In this document: one piece after another, positions 33,369 through 44,200 of the stretch
How the letters are laid out: each line of letters starts with the position of its first letter
Position numbering within the stretch: position 1 is the first letter of the stretch
Source of the DNA: Olleya sp. Hel_I_94
Lineage (GTDB): Bacteria > Bacteroidota > Bacteroidia > Flavobacteriales > Flavobacteriaceae
Direction of reading: 5' to 3'
Length of the DNA stretch: 64,000 bases
Assembly (NCBI RefSeq): GCF_007827365.1
Contig: NZ_VISI01000002.1
Location: 2,671,001 to 2,735,000 of the forward strand
Position numbers and translations under genes: made by a program
The notes under the pieces: model-generated
Told to the model about the DNA's origin: nothing
Seen by the model: only the letters and a program-made list of their open reading frames with translations
Database searches by the model: none

Positions 33369-34139
33369 TTATTCTTCTTCGTCTTTAGCTGCTTTAGCTT
33401 TTTTAGGTGCTGCTTTTTTATCTGCTTTAGCTGCATCTTTGTCTGCTTTTTCAGCTTTACGCTCGTTTAATCCAGCTGTAATAGCATCGGTAACGTGCGT
33501 TAAGATTTTATCAATTGATTTAGAAGCATCATCATTTGCTGGTATAACATAATCTACTTGACGTGGATCAGAGTTAGTATCTACCATTGCAAAAATTGGA
33601 ATGTTTAATTTTTGAGCTTCTTTAATTGCAATATGTTCGCGCTTAATGTCAACAACAAATAAAGCTCCTGGTAAACGTGTCATGTCAACGATAGACCCTA
33701 AGTTTTTTTCTAACTTAGCTCTTAAACGGTCAACTTGTAAACGTTCTTTTTTAGATAACGTTAAAAACGTACCATCTTTTTTCATTCTATCAATTGTAGC
33801 CATCTTTTTGATTGCTTTACGGATTGTAACAAAGTTTGTTAACATTCCACCAGGCCATCTTTCAGTAATGAAAGGCATGTTAATGCTACCTGCTTTTTCA
33901 GCTACGATATCTTTTGCTTGCTTTTTTGTTGCAACAAATAAAATTTTACGACCTGAAGCTGCAATTTTTGCTAATGCGTCTCCAGCTTCTTCAATTTTAG
34001 CTGCTGTTTTATATAAATTTATAATATGGATACCGTTACGCTCCATATATACGTAAGGCGCCATGTTAGGATCCCACTTACGTGTAAGGTGACCAAAGTG
34101 TACACCTGCTTCAAGTAATTCTTTTACTTCTACTGCCAT
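33369..34139 (-). CDS. rpsB: 30S ribosomal protein S2
   Basis: I chose the ATG at 34139, giving MAVEVKELLEAGVHFGHLTR, the standard S2 start; an in-frame ATG 11 codons upstream gives an unlikely extension. Family blocks follow: FVATKKQAKDIV near 68, ERWPGGMLTNF near 92 and DTNSDPRQVDYVIPANDDA near 185. The C-terminal tail is very rich in Lys and Ala, as in other Flavobacteriia. Confidence 0.97.
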   Translation of the reverse strand: MAVEVKELLEAGVHFGHLTRKWDPNMAPYVYMERNGIHIINLYKTAAKIEEAGDALAKIAASGRKILFVATKKQAKDIVAEKAGSINMPFITERWPGGMLTNFVTIRKAIKKMATIDRMKKDGTFLTLSKKERLQVDRLRAKLEKNLGSIVDMTRLPGALFVVDIKREHIAIKEAQKLNIPIFAMVDTNSDPRQVDYVIPANDDASKSIDKILTHVTDAITAGLNERKAEKADKDAAKADKKAAPKKAKAAKDEEE

Positions 34140-34319
34140 TTTGTAATAGTTTACGTTCTGTTGAATTAGCAATAATTAAGTGGTCTTGAAAAAATAATAT
34201 TCAATAGCCTTAACTATTTAGATGCTAAACTAAATCCTGCGCTTTTGTTTTAAAGAGACTAGGACAACAATAACTGTTTGATTTTTTGTTTTGTGTTGAA
34301 AATAAATTCAACAAAGGTA

Positions 34320-34706
34320 TTAACGTTTAGAGAATTGGAATTTCTTACGCGCTTTTTTCTGTCCGAATTTTTTACGCTCAACCATTCTTGGGTCTCTTGT
34401 TAATAATCCTTCAGGCTTTAAGATTAATCTGTTTTCAGCATCTAATTCGCACATTGCGCGAGAGATTGCTAAACGTACAGCTTCAGCTTGACCTGTGATA
34501 CCTCCTCCAAATACATTTACTTTAATATCAAAGTTACCTTCATTATCTGTTAAAGCTAATGGTTGATTTACTTTGTACTGTAAAGTTGCTGTATCGAAGT
34601 AGTCTTTAAGATCTTTTTTGTTGATCGTAATGTTACCTTTTCCTTCAGATAGGTAAACACGAGCAACTGCGGTCTTACGACGACCAATTTTGTGAATTAC
34701 TTCCAT
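34320..34706 (-). CDS. rpsI: 30S ribosomal protein S9
   Basis: The 128-aa protein has the S9 signature (GGGITGQAEAVRLAISRAMCE) and the basic tail ending FQFSKR that reaches the P site. Its start codon overlaps the rplM stop by one base, the conserved rplM-rpsI pair. Confidence 0.97.
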   Translation of the reverse strand: MEVIHKIGRRKTAVARVYLSEGKGNITINKKDLKDYFDTATLQYKVNQPLALTDNEGNFDIKVNVFGGGITGQAEAVRLAISRAMCELDAENRLILKPEGLLTRDPRMVERKKFGQKKARKKFQFSKR

Positions 34707-35161
34707 TACTTGAATTCGTTTAAGTTAATTACTGTTGGCTTTTGTGCTTCATGTGAGTGAGCTGCACCAACAACAACATTTAAATTACGGAATAATGTTG
34801 CACCTAATTTGTTTTTAGGTAACATTCCTTTTACTGATTTTTCTACTAACCTTGCTGGATCTTTTCCAAACATTTCTGTAGCAGTTAAACTTCTTTGCCC
34901 ACCTGGATAACCTGTGTGACGAATGTACGTTTTGTCATTCCATTTGTTTCCAGTTAAGTTGATTTTTTCTGAATTGATAACAATTACGTTATCTCCACAA
35001 TCAACGTGTGGTGTGAAGCTAGGCTTATGTTTTCCTCTTAAAAGTTTTGCAACTTTAGAAGCTAAACGACCTAATGATTGACCTTCAGCATCTACTAAAA
35101 CCCACTGCTTATCTACAGTTGCTTTGTTTGCTGAAATCGTTTTGTAGCTTAATGTGTCCAC
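34706..35161 (-). CDS. rplM: 50S ribosomal protein L13
   Basis: The 151-aa protein contains the L13 core ([36 protein letters not shown] and [13 protein letters not shown]). It is the first gene of the rplM-rpsI unit, preceded by a well-formed promoter. Confidence 0.97.
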   Translation of the reverse strand: MDTLSYKTISANKATVDKQWVLVDAEGQSLGRLASKVAKLLRGKHKPSFTPHVDCGDNVIVINSEKINLTGNKWNDKTYIRHTGYPGGQRSLTATEMFGKDPARLVEKSVKGMLPKNKLGATLFRNLNVVVGAAHSHEAQKPTVINLNEFK

Positions 35162-35208
35162 GTTATTAATTATTTTTTATTAAACATTCCTCTCTCAAAA
35201 AGAGTTTG

Positions 35209-35239
35209 CAAATTTACGATTATATATTTGATTACCAAA
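35209..35239 (-). promoter_or_regulatory. Promoter of rplM-rpsI
   Basis: On the minus strand TTTG (35239-35236), a 19-bp spacer and TAAATTTG (35216-35209) match both elements of the Bacteroidota consensus exactly. The leader would be about 45 nt and contains CTCTTTTTGAGAG, a small hairpin. Confidence 0.8.
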
Positions 35240-35301
35240 TACTGATAGCACTTATTTTTAATAAGTTTGTTCATATCTTTTTGAGTATCAAAATGCACTA
35301 C

Positions 35302-35333
35302 AAAAAAGCTTCAATATTTAATTGAAGCTTTTT
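35302..35333 (-). terminator. Terminator of the sus operon (after the secreted GH13 gene)
   Basis: AAAAAGCTTCAAT (35303-35315) pairs with ATTGAAGCTTTTT (35321-35333), 13 bp with a 5-base loop; it lies about 20 bp after the amylase stop. Confidence 0.82.
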
Positions 35334-35353
35334 ATATGATTATAGGTGTTGAT

Positions 35354-38272
35354 TTAAGATTTTATTAGTTTGGATATTTTAGTTTGTCCGTTAGTGTCTT
35401 CTAACTGTATTATATATAATCCGTTAACTAAGTTTTCAATATTAAATTGATGTCCTGCTTCAAATGTTCCTTTATATTCAATTAACTGTTTTCCTGACAC
35501 GTCTAAGATTTTAACTCCTGTTATTTTAGTTGTTAGTTTAAAAGATGTTTTTGCAGGATTAGGATATAATTTAAAGTTATCTGCAATTTGAAATTGATCT
35601 GTGCTTAGGCTTTGTGGAACTGCATTACCATATATTCTAAACTCTCCTGCAGGTATTGTAATTGGTGTTGCAGTGTTAGTTACATTAATAAAGGTACTAT
35701 TGTTTTGATCCATTAAGTCATACCATGTACCTGTATATGGAAAATCTGGTGTCACGTTTTGTGATGTGACATCAAAGTTTGCTAATATTACTACGTTTTT
35801 TAATTCGGTTGAAGGTAAAGCATTGTCAAATATGTAAATTCTAGGTGTTAAAGTGTCTACATTTGGGTTGCTACTATCGTTAATTATATAGTCTCCTTCA
35901 AAGACAGCTTCGTTTACCTTTAACTCGTTTATTCTAGACCAATCATTATATACTTGACTTCTGTTAGCGTCCGTAAGCCATCCGTTTGTCCATTGAGGTT
36001 GTGGTTTTGTATCTAATTTACAGTTGCCGTCAATAGCATCTGCTTCCGTATTTACACTACCATTATTACAGGTGTAAATAGAATTTTCCATAGCAAGTTC
36101 TCCAAAATGCCAAATCATTTTTGGACCAGGTATGGTTAATGATACTGCACCTAATGCAGACATTCTTTTAATAGCTATATTTAAATTAGTAACATTATGA
36201 CTAGCATTAGTGCTGTTTCCAAATTGTACATTTTTATACATTAGTCTTTCTTCGTCATGACTTTCTGGATAGCCTACTAGTCTTGGTGCATCATAATTAC
36301 GACTGTTGTCTTTATGACCCATTCTGCTAATGTCGGTTCCTGAAGCATAACCCATTGTTAATTGGTTATAAGGATCTGTCATTTTACCCCAAAGCATGAT
36401 ACCTTTACCTTCATCTAATCTATAATCAGCCCATTCCTTTTCTTCTGCAGCACTTCCGCCAAATCCTAAATGTTCAAATATAACGTAGTGGTCTTCATCC
36501 AAACTCCATGAGTAATCTGCATATTCTTTTAAAATTGCAACTCTATCGGCTTGGTAAGCGTTGGTTTGCGTTTCTCCTGAAGAGGCGTTTTGAGTAAACC
36601 CTTTGGTTAAATCCCATCTAAATCCATCAATTTTGTATTCTTCAATCCATTGTTTTACAACTCTTTTTGAATATACTTTTGTGAAAGAGTTTGAGTGGTC
36701 AAAATCTGAACCAACACTGTAACTATGTGTTGCGACTTGATTAAAATATGGGTTTTCGCTACTTGGTTCTCCCCAACCATCACCATCTGCATCATCCATC
36801 CACATGCGTACCATAGGGTTACGTCCAAATGCATGGTTTAGTGCAAGGTCTAATATTACAGCAATTCCGTTTTGATGACAAATATCGATAAGCTCTTTAA
36901 GTTTGTCTTCTGTACCATAATATTTATCTAATGCCATATGAAAAGAGGTATTATATCCCCAACTTTCATTGCCTTCAAATTCCATAATTGGCATTAATTG
37001 AATAGCATTGATGTTTAGATTTTTAAAATAATCTATTCTATCTATTATATCCTGAAAATTTCTATTAGCATCAAAATCTCTAACTAAGACTTCATAAATT
37101 ACTAAATCCTCTTTTTTAGGTTTTTCAAAATCTGTAACTACCCATGGATAATCTGTTTGGCCAGTTTGTAAAACAGTAACTTCTCTATCTTGACCAGTAG
37201 GATAGGTAGGGATATTTGGATAAGTAGCTGCTGGAATGTATGGATCATCAAAAGGAGACAATACTAATGTTGAATAAGGATCTGCAACCTTAACTAATTT
37301 AGGCGAATTTGTTATTGGTGTTTTGTCTACTACCCAATATTGATATGTTTCTATTTGACCTGGAGTTAACCCTGTTAATGTTATCCAATATTTATTATTT
37401 CTAGTTGGATCTCTTTTCATAGCGTAGCTGTTGTCAGGCTGCCAATTGTTAAAGCTTCCTGCTACGTATACAAAGTCTTTACCTTGTGCATATAATACTA
37501 AAGTTGCTTGTGTAGGATCTGCAGGATCATAAGTGATTCCGTCTTGATAGTTAGTTGGCATGATAGCAAAAGTACTACCAGGATCTACTACTACAGAAAA
37601 TGATTTTGTTTTAGTTTGCCCACCAACTGTTACGTCTAATGTATAGTTTTTGTTTATTGTAATAGCTGTGTCTTGGAAGTTATACGAAGACACGCCATTT
37701 TGAGTGTCAATAGTTGTTCCGTCTGCACTTAAAACGTAATTAGCATTACCACCTGTATTATTAGCAGAAATGTCAAAGTTGCTTCCAGTATCTATAATTG
37801 TTGTAGAATTGTCTTCTGGAGTCGTTAAAATTACTTGAAATGAACCAACATCTTCAAGTATATCTTGAGATTTTTTGTCTCCTGAAGCGTCTTTAGCCTT
37901 TAAAAGAAACCCAATACGTCCAATTCCTGTTCGGTTATAAAAGTCTTGTGGTATAAATGAAATAGAGTAGGTGTCACTTCCTGAATTATAAGTCAATAGG
38001 TTAGGCGTTGTTGTGTTTGAAGAGTCTGTCCAATCTCCATTATTTGGTGCGTCTTGCTGATTAGTTAAGTTTAAATCATATGACCAAGACCATAAATACA
38101 GTTCATTATTAACAACATTCCAAGTTGCTTCATTAATACTACTACCATTAAAAGTTAGTGTTACCAATTGGTCTTCTTCAATTACAGAAGGAGTAACATT
38201 GTAAGTTACATTTTGTTGCTGCGCCAATGTAATTTGACATAGCAAAAAAATAAAAAAAATAATTTTTTTCAT
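35354..38272 (-). CDS. Secreted GH13 alpha-amylase with T9SS sorting domain, 972 aa
   Basis: After a signal peptide (IIFFIFLLCQITLAQ) come two Ig-like/CBM-type domains (about 20-230; about 240-330 with AGSFNNWQPDNS, a CBM48-like starch-binding motif). A GH13 catalytic domain follows from about 390. Catalytic region II is DGFRWDLTKGF (nucleophile Asp near 555), the acid Glu is in VIFEHLGF near 600, and YPESHDEERLM carries the third Asp. The C-terminal about 80 residues (LYPNPAKTSFKLT to KISKLIKS) are a type A sorting domain, so the enzyme is exported by type IX secretion to the surface or medium. It ends the susC-D-E transcript. Confidence 0.93.
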   Translation of the reverse strand: MKKIIFFIFLLCQITLAQQQNVTYNVTPSVIEEDQLVTLTFNGSSINEATWNVVNNELYLWSWSYDLNLTNQQDAPNNGDWTDSSNTTTPNLLTYNSGSDTYSISFIPQDFYNRTGIGRIGFLLKAKDASGDKKSQDILEDVGSFQVILTTPEDNSTTIIDTGSNFDISANNTGGNANYVLSADGTTIDTQNGVSSYNFQDTAITINKNYTLDVTVGGQTKTKSFSVVVDPGSTFAIMPTNYQDGITYDPADPTQATLVLYAQGKDFVYVAGSFNNWQPDNSYAMKRDPTRNNKYWITLTGLTPGQIETYQYWVVDKTPITNSPKLVKVADPYSTLVLSPFDDPYIPAATYPNIPTYPTGQDREVTVLQTGQTDYPWVVTDFEKPKKEDLVIYEVLVRDFDANRNFQDIIDRIDYFKNLNINAIQLMPIMEFEGNESWGYNTSFHMALDKYYGTEDKLKELIDICHQNGIAVILDLALNHAFGRNPMVRMWMDDADGDGWGEPSSENPYFNQVATHSYSVGSDFDHSNSFTKVYSKRVVKQWIEEYKIDGFRWDLTKGFTQNASSGETQTNAYQADRVAILKEYADYSWSLDEDHYVIFEHLGFGGSAAEEKEWADYRLDEGKGIMLWGKMTDPYNQLTMGYASGTDISRMGHKDNSRNYDAPRLVGYPESHDEERLMYKNVQFGNSTNASHNVTNLNIAIKRMSALGAVSLTIPGPKMIWHFGELAMENSIYTCNNGSVNTEADAIDGNCKLDTKPQPQWTNGWLTDANRSQVYNDWSRINELKVNEAVFEGDYIINDSSNPNVDTLTPRIYIFDNALPSTELKNVVILANFDVTSQNVTPDFPYTGTWYDLMDQNNSTFINVTNTATPITIPAGEFRIYGNAVPQSLSTDQFQIADNFKLYPNPAKTSFKLTTKITGVKILDVSGKQLIEYKGTFEAGHQFNIENLVNGLYIIQLEDTNGQTKISKLIKS

Positions 38273-38286
38273 AGCGAAGTTAGTTT

Positions 38287-38326
38287 TAAAAAAAGAGGCA
38301 GCTTACCAAATTGGATGCTGCCTCTT
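38287..38326 (-). terminator. Hairpin between susE and the secreted amylase gene
   Basis: AAGAGGCAGC (38293-38302) pairs with GCTGCCTCTT (38317-38326) around a 14-base loop, with an A-run giving a U-tract on minus. It probably reduces transcription of the amylase gene relative to susCDE, or ends the transcript in part. Confidence 0.72.
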
Positions 38327-38347
38327 ATTTAATAATCAAATTAATTA

Positions 38348-39724
38348 TTATTTAGTTATAAATACATATGTTGGAGCACCAGGATCTGTAAAATCTAGTT
38401 TGATATCATAAACTCCAGCAGTTACAACTATGTTATTATCGTTATCAGTATCTAATACACCGTCTGATGTTGCATCTCCATAATTAATTAAAGACCAATC
38501 TTCACTTAAACGTATTTTAATTTCTCCATCAATTAATGTCACATTTTCTGCTAACCATTGTGTGTCTGTTAAAGGTGTAAAAGTAGCATCAGGACCTGCA
38601 TTACCCCAATCATTATAACCAGAACCTACAACTCCCCATAAATCTGTTGGTACTAAGGTGTAAGAAAAATCGTTTAGATTTATAGTCATTAAATAGAATC
38701 CAGCAGTTACAGCAATATTATTGTCGCTATCAGTATCTAAAACACCATCAAGTGTTGCATCACCATAGTTTGGTAATCCCCAATCTTGGTTAAATCTAAC
38801 TTTCATTTCACCATCTATTAATCTTACACCTACTTTAAATGTATCTGTAGTGTAGTCGTAATGGAATTTAGCATCAGGTCCAGCATTTCCCCAATCATTG
38901 TAAGCAGAACCAACAATTCCGTAAGAAAACGCTTCAATAGTATAATCTAAGGTAGAGGTGTTATATACAATTTTGTAATCTCCAGCTGTAACAGCAATGT
39001 TATTATCGTTGTCTGTGTCTAAAACACCATCTAAAGTTGCATCTCCATAATTAGGTAGTGACCAATCATTACTTTGTCTAATTTTAATCTCTCCATCTTT
39101 TAAATTAACATAAGCAACTATAACGTCAGGATCAGAAGTCGTGTAAAATGGTAAGTCTGGACCAGCATTTCCCCAATCGTTAGCTGCAGATCCTACAACT
39201 CCCCAAATAGATGGTTCTATTCCAGATCCACCACCACCATTAGTAACAGGCGGTAAATAAACGTTTAATACTTGTGGAAAAGACATTAATTCTGTCCCAT
39301 TACCAGTATCACCAACATAAGCTCTTAATCTAAAAGTTATGCTTCCAGCATTTAGTTCTGGTGTTGCAGGATCATTATTTAAACCTGCTTCTTCAGCAAT
39401 AGATAGCATGTCTCCAATAGTCACAGCTAGCTCATTAGCACTTGTTGTTTCTACTACAACCATATCTGTGAAATCTCCAGTTAATGAACGTTGTAGTTCG
39501 TAACTGGTGTTAGTAGCTACATTAAAGTTGGCATCATCCCATGTAAATCTTTCTGCGATGTTACCAGACGCTTGCGATGTTAAAACATATTGTTCTAAAA
39601 ACGAATTTGAAAAGGTGAAATCACCTGTTGGAGCTGCTGTGAAAACTAAATCATCGTCTTCTTGACAAGAGTTAAAGCCTATCAAAGCGATAACTACAAG
39701 TAATAAAATTTTAAAATTTTTCAT
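38348..39724 (-). CDS. SusE/SusF-like starch-binding lipoprotein, 458 aa
   Basis: A lipoprotein signal ends at Cys20 (LIGFNSCQEDDD), with an acidic stretch after it as in surface lipoproteins. An N-terminal SusE-type Ig domain (about 28-157) and a Gly-rich linker (163-168) lead to three tandem starch-binding repeats at residues 173-265, 268-356 and 362-458. Each has the pattern GVVGS..NDWGNAGPD, IDGE.K.R..DW and NYGDAT.DGVLDTD. The Trp residues are candidates for glucan stacking. It is cotranscribed with susD. Confidence 0.88.
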   Translation of the reverse strand: MKNFKILLLVVIALIGFNSCQEDDDLVFTAAPTGDFTFSNSFLEQYVLTSQASGNIAERFTWDDANFNVATNTSYELQRSLTGDFTDMVVVETTSANELAVTIGDMLSIAEEAGLNNDPATPELNAGSITFRLRAYVGDTGNGTELMSFPQVLNVYLPPVTNGGGGSGIEPSIWGVVGSAANDWGNAGPDLPFYTTSDPDVIVAYVNLKDGEIKIRQSNDWSLPNYGDATLDGVLDTDNDNNIAVTAGDYKIVYNTSTLDYTIEAFSYGIVGSAYNDWGNAGPDAKFHYDYTTDTFKVGVRLIDGEMKVRFNQDWGLPNYGDATLDGVLDTDSDNNIAVTAGFYLMTINLNDFSYTLVPTDLWGVVGSGYNDWGNAGPDATFTPLTDTQWLAENVTLIDGEIKIRLSEDWSLINYGDATSDGVLDTDNDNNIVVTAGVYDIKLDFTDPGAPTYVFITK

Positions 39725-39739
39725 TGTTATTTTATTTAG

Positions 39740-41287
39740 TTAGTAACCTGTATTTTGTTGTAAATTTGGATTTGCTTCTAAAGCTGTTTGCGGTATTGGG
39801 AATACTTTGTATGTGTCAGGAATTGAAGATCCATTTACAGTTCCACCTTTCCAAGGCCATAGGTAGCTTCCACCTGTGAATTTTCCAAAACGAATTAAAT
39901 CTGTTCTTCTGTGTCCTTCTAGGTTTAATTCTCTACCTCTTTCATCAATGATAAAATCTAAGTTTAAATCTCCCATTGAAATAGCTGTTGCATTTGAACG
40001 TGTTCTTACTAAATTAACATAATTTAGTGCGTCTGTCATACTTGCTCCAGCTGCACCACGAAGCGCACACTCTGCATACATAAGGTAAGCGTCTGCTAAA
40101 CGGTATAAAGGAAAATCTGTACCAGAAAAACTAGTAGGAGTATATTCTGAATTAAATGTTGTGTTTCTAAATTTTATTGAAGGGTAGCCATCAGTCCATA
40201 CAGTGTAGTCATTCATTTCATAGTTGTGACCTTCAGTCCAAAATAAATCAGCTCTATCATCTGTAGATGTATCTAAATCTCCAAATAATCCATACCAAGC
40301 TTTAGTGGCTCTGTGTCCTTGCCAACCTTCTGTTGCTCCAAATTCTGAAATAGTTATTGTGTCTGGACTTAAGTTTCCGTTTACAATATAAGTTGTGTTT
40401 CCAAAACTTTGACTTACAATTGGATCTGCAATTAAAGGGTAGATAATTTCTGAAGACATATCATTATCTCCTGAGAAATTTTCAACAAAGTTATCTGTTA
40501 AGGTATAACCACCTTCAGTAATTACTTTATTTACATAGGTATAGGCTTGATCATATCGAGGTGTACCTGTATAAACTTCAGCATTAATATAAAGTTTTGC
40601 TAATAACATGTCTACAACATACGTGTTTGCTCTTCCGTAACCGTTAAACGTTCCTATTAATGGTTCGATTTCTAAAAGTTCAGACTCTACATAGTTAAAT
40701 AATTCTTCTCTTGTAGATTCAGGTAAAAGCTCTGATTGGCCAAAGTTTTCGTCAGTAGCTAAAACACCTTTTCCAAAAACATCGATTACATAAAAGTAAG
40801 CTAGCGCTCTTAAAAATCTTACCTCAGAGACTACAGTCTCGCCAGCATCAGTACTAGCACTACTTAATACGTTAAGTAAATTGTTACATTGTGGGATTGT
40901 GTAATAAGCTCTGTTGTATAAATATCTAAAAAATTTATTATTACTTGTCCATTCTGAGGTTGTTGTTAGTTGGTCTAAACCATCATCTCCCCAACGATTT
41001 TTCATTCCGTCTGCAGTAAAGTCTTGTAAATTTACAATTCCTCTTAAAAAAGGTGATTCTCCTGGATCATCACTTATATCTGAACTACCAGGGCCACTTG
41101 GACCTGACAATGCAAATGATGCATATAGTCTAGATAAAATACCTTCTACAGCATTTGGATCATTTTCTAATAATTGTTCCAAAGTTAATTCTACTTTAGG
41201 CGCTGTGTCAAGGTCATCAACACAAGACGATAGTGTTGTAAATAACGCTAGCCCTAAAACTGTTAATATTATTTTTTTCATGTTCAT
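39740..41287 (-). CDS. susD: RagB/SusD family glycan-binding lipoprotein, 515 aa
   Basis: The lipoprotein signal (ILTVLGLALFTTLSSC) is followed by the TPR-rich SusD fold: VEGILSRLYASFA near 46, EVRFLRALAYFYVIDVFG near 155 and the C-terminal ERGRELNLEGHRRTDLIRFGKF motif. It caps the SusC barrel and hands maltodextrin to it. It lies 6 bp after the susC stop. Confidence 0.95.
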   Translation of the reverse strand: MNMKKIILTVLGLALFTTLSSCVDDLDTAPKVELTLEQLLENDPNAVEGILSRLYASFALSGPSGPGSSDISDDPGESPFLRGIVNLQDFTADGMKNRWGDDGLDQLTTTSEWTSNNKFFRYLYNRAYYTIPQCNNLLNVLSSASTDAGETVVSEVRFLRALAYFYVIDVFGKGVLATDENFGQSELLPESTREELFNYVESELLEIEPLIGTFNGYGRANTYVVDMLLAKLYINAEVYTGTPRYDQAYTYVNKVITEGGYTLTDNFVENFSGDNDMSSEIIYPLIADPIVSQSFGNTTYIVNGNLSPDTITISEFGATEGWQGHRATKAWYGLFGDLDTSTDDRADLFWTEGHNYEMNDYTVWTDGYPSIKFRNTTFNSEYTPTSFSGTDFPLYRLADAYLMYAECALRGAAGASMTDALNYVNLVRTRSNATAISMGDLNLDFIIDERGRELNLEGHRRTDLIRFGKFTGGSYLWPWKGGTVNGSSIPDTYKVFPIPQTALEANPNLQQNTGY

Positions 41288-41293
41288 AGTTTT

Positions 41294-44200
41294 TTAAAAA
41301 TCAATATTCACACCCATACTAATTGTTGTAGGTCTTGGATAGAAAGCACCATCAATACCACCATTATTTTCTGGATCTTGACCTTCGTAATTAGTGATAA
41401 TAAATGGATTGTTAACCGATCCATATATTCTCATACTTGTGTTTTTAATAAAATTACTATCAAAGTTATAACCTACAACAATGTTTTGACATCTTAAAAA
41501 TGATGCATCTTGTAGGAAGTAATCTGAAAACTGTGTATTACCAATAACTTCATCAAATACAGGATTGGCTGCACCATCATAAAAGTTTAAAACATTTGTA
41601 ATACTTGTGTTGTTGTTTGGCTCTGCACTACCTGTATGACCATATCTTAATTCATTAAAGTCATAAAGTTTTCCATCTAACTGTCCTCTAAAACTAGCTG
41701 ATAAATCCCAGTTTTTGTAATTAACATTTAAACCAAAACCAAACGTCCAATTAGGTGCTAAAGCCTCAAAGTATTTGTCATCTTCAGTTATTTGATTGTC
41801 ACCATTTAAATCTACAAAAGCACCAGGAATTGGATTTCCAGAAGCATCGTATACTTGTTTAAAAACTCCTGCTAAACCAGGCTCTTCACCTAATTTATTA
41901 AAAAACAAATTTGAACCAGTCCCTAAAAGACCACCACCTATTCTTAAAGTATTTATTCCTCCTAAATCAGTTACTTCCGTTGTAGCGTAGCTAATGTTTC
42001 CGTTAAATGATAGGTTGAAATCTTCATTTTGGATAGGATTAAGGTTTAAGTTAAGTTCAAAACCTTCACTTTCTGTCGACCCTACATTTTTAATAAAAGA
42101 ATCTGTTAATCCTTGTCCTGGCGGAATTAAAGCATCTGTTAATAAGTCTGTTGTTTCTCTTTTAAAGATATCAAAAGAACCACTAATTACGCTATTTTTA
42201 AAGAAGTTGAAGTCTAAACCTAGGTTGTAAGTAGACGTTTTTTCCCAAGTTAAACCTGTTTGAAATGGTAATGCCGAATATAAATTAGCACCTGGAAGGT
42301 ATTGACTGTTTTGAGATCCTACTGCAAAAAGAGGACTAGTAGGATAGTATGTACCAACTGCTCCTGCAATGTTTTGTTGTCCTGTCTTACCATAACCTAA
42401 TCTTAATTTTAGGTCGTTTACAAAGTTAACATCCTTTAAAAAGTTTTCTTGTTTTATTTTCCAAGCTAAAGCTGCTGCTGGAAAAAATCCCCAAGCTTCT
42501 TCTGCCCAAACATCATCGGTTACAAAAAATGACGAACCATCTGCTCTTAAAGATACAGTTACTAAATACTTGTCTAGTATGTTAATGTTAGAACGTCCAA
42601 AAAATGATTGTAAATTTTGATCATTATAATATCTGTTATTAGGATTTTCTGGATTAAAATCTACTTCTCTAAAACCAGTGTCCACGTTGTTACGAAAACG
42701 ATCACTATTACCATCTGTTTTAAAGTTTTGGTAAGAATAACCTAATTGTACATCATATCTTGTTATAAAGCTTTCCTCGATTTCTTTAGCGTATTGTAAA
42801 TACGAATCGAAGGTTGCATTTGTTATGTGTTGTCTTTCTCTGTAGCTTGTTCCTGGATTAAAGACAACAGCGTTACCGTTAGTTGTATCAATACCAAAAG
42901 CAGAAATTGCATTATTTTCAAAGCTCTCTTTTATTTTAGAACGTGATGCGTCTAATCCAACATTTACAACCGCTTTTAATTCTGGTAAAAAAGGCATGGT
43001 ATAATCAAATTCTACATTTCCTAAAAATCTGTAAGCTCTTTCAGGTCGTTCTCTTTGCTCCAAAAGTGCTAATGGATTTGATTGTCCATCAATTAATAAT
43101 CTTGTACCATCCAAAGCTGTGTTGGTATAATAACCACCAAAAATCGAATTATTATCATACACAGGTTTTGTTGGGTCAAACACAATTGCTCCTCCTAATG
43201 CTCCACCTGCATCTGTAGCATTTTTATCTACAAAAGTTAATTTAGCATTGGCATCAATTTTTAAATTATCATTTAATAATTTTGGAGATAATTTAAAGGC
43301 AGCACTATAACGTTTATAATCGTCTGTTCTTACAACACCTTCTAAATCACTATAACCTACAGAGGCTCTAAAAGGTAATACACCTCCAAGGTTAGCTCTA
43401 ACGCTAAAGTTTGTGTTTGTTGAAATAGCAGTTCTTAAAATAGCATCTCTCCAATTAGTGTCATAAACAGCTCTGTTTTCTGTTCCTGTGATATTTCCAT
43501 CCGTATCGTAAATATTTACCTGGATAATGCTAGAAGGTTCAGTGGTTGAAACTTCTCCAACTGGTACTCCTAATTCTGATTGGTATGTTGGATGATATTG
43601 TTTAATAAAACGAACATATTCTTCGCTATTCATCATATCTAAACCTTCACCTGCACTATCAACTGATACATTAGTGGAAAATGTATATTTTGCTTCGCCA
43701 GAAGTTCCTTTTTTAGTTGTAATAATTATAACTCCGTTTGATGCTCTAGAACCATAAATAGCAGTTGCAGAGGCATCTTTTAATATAGAAAAACTTTCTA
43801 CATCATTTGGGTTAATTAATGATAAAGGGTTTGAAACTCCAGCTGGATTTTGACCTCCAAGAGCAACACCATCAATTACAATTAATGGACTGTTATCTGC
43901 AAATAAAGAGGCACCACCACGTATTCTAATAGTTGGAGCAGAGTCTGGTGATCCACCACTATCTGTAATTCTCACACCTGCTGCTTTACCACGTAACAGT
44001 TGATCCGTAGACGTTATGGCTCCTTTATTAAAATCTTCAGACGTAACAACATCTACAGATCCTGTTAGGTCTTCTTTTTTAACACTACCATATCCTATAA
44101 TAACGACTTCGTCTAATTGCGAAGCGTCCTCTACTAGACCTACATTAATATTAGATTGTCCATTGTAAGTAATTTCTTGAGTTAAATAGCCTATATAAGA

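Noticed and set aside
30083..34056. Plus-strand ORFs opposite frr, pyrH, and rpsB
   Set aside because: They are antisense shadows of conserved housekeeping genes, without independent signals.
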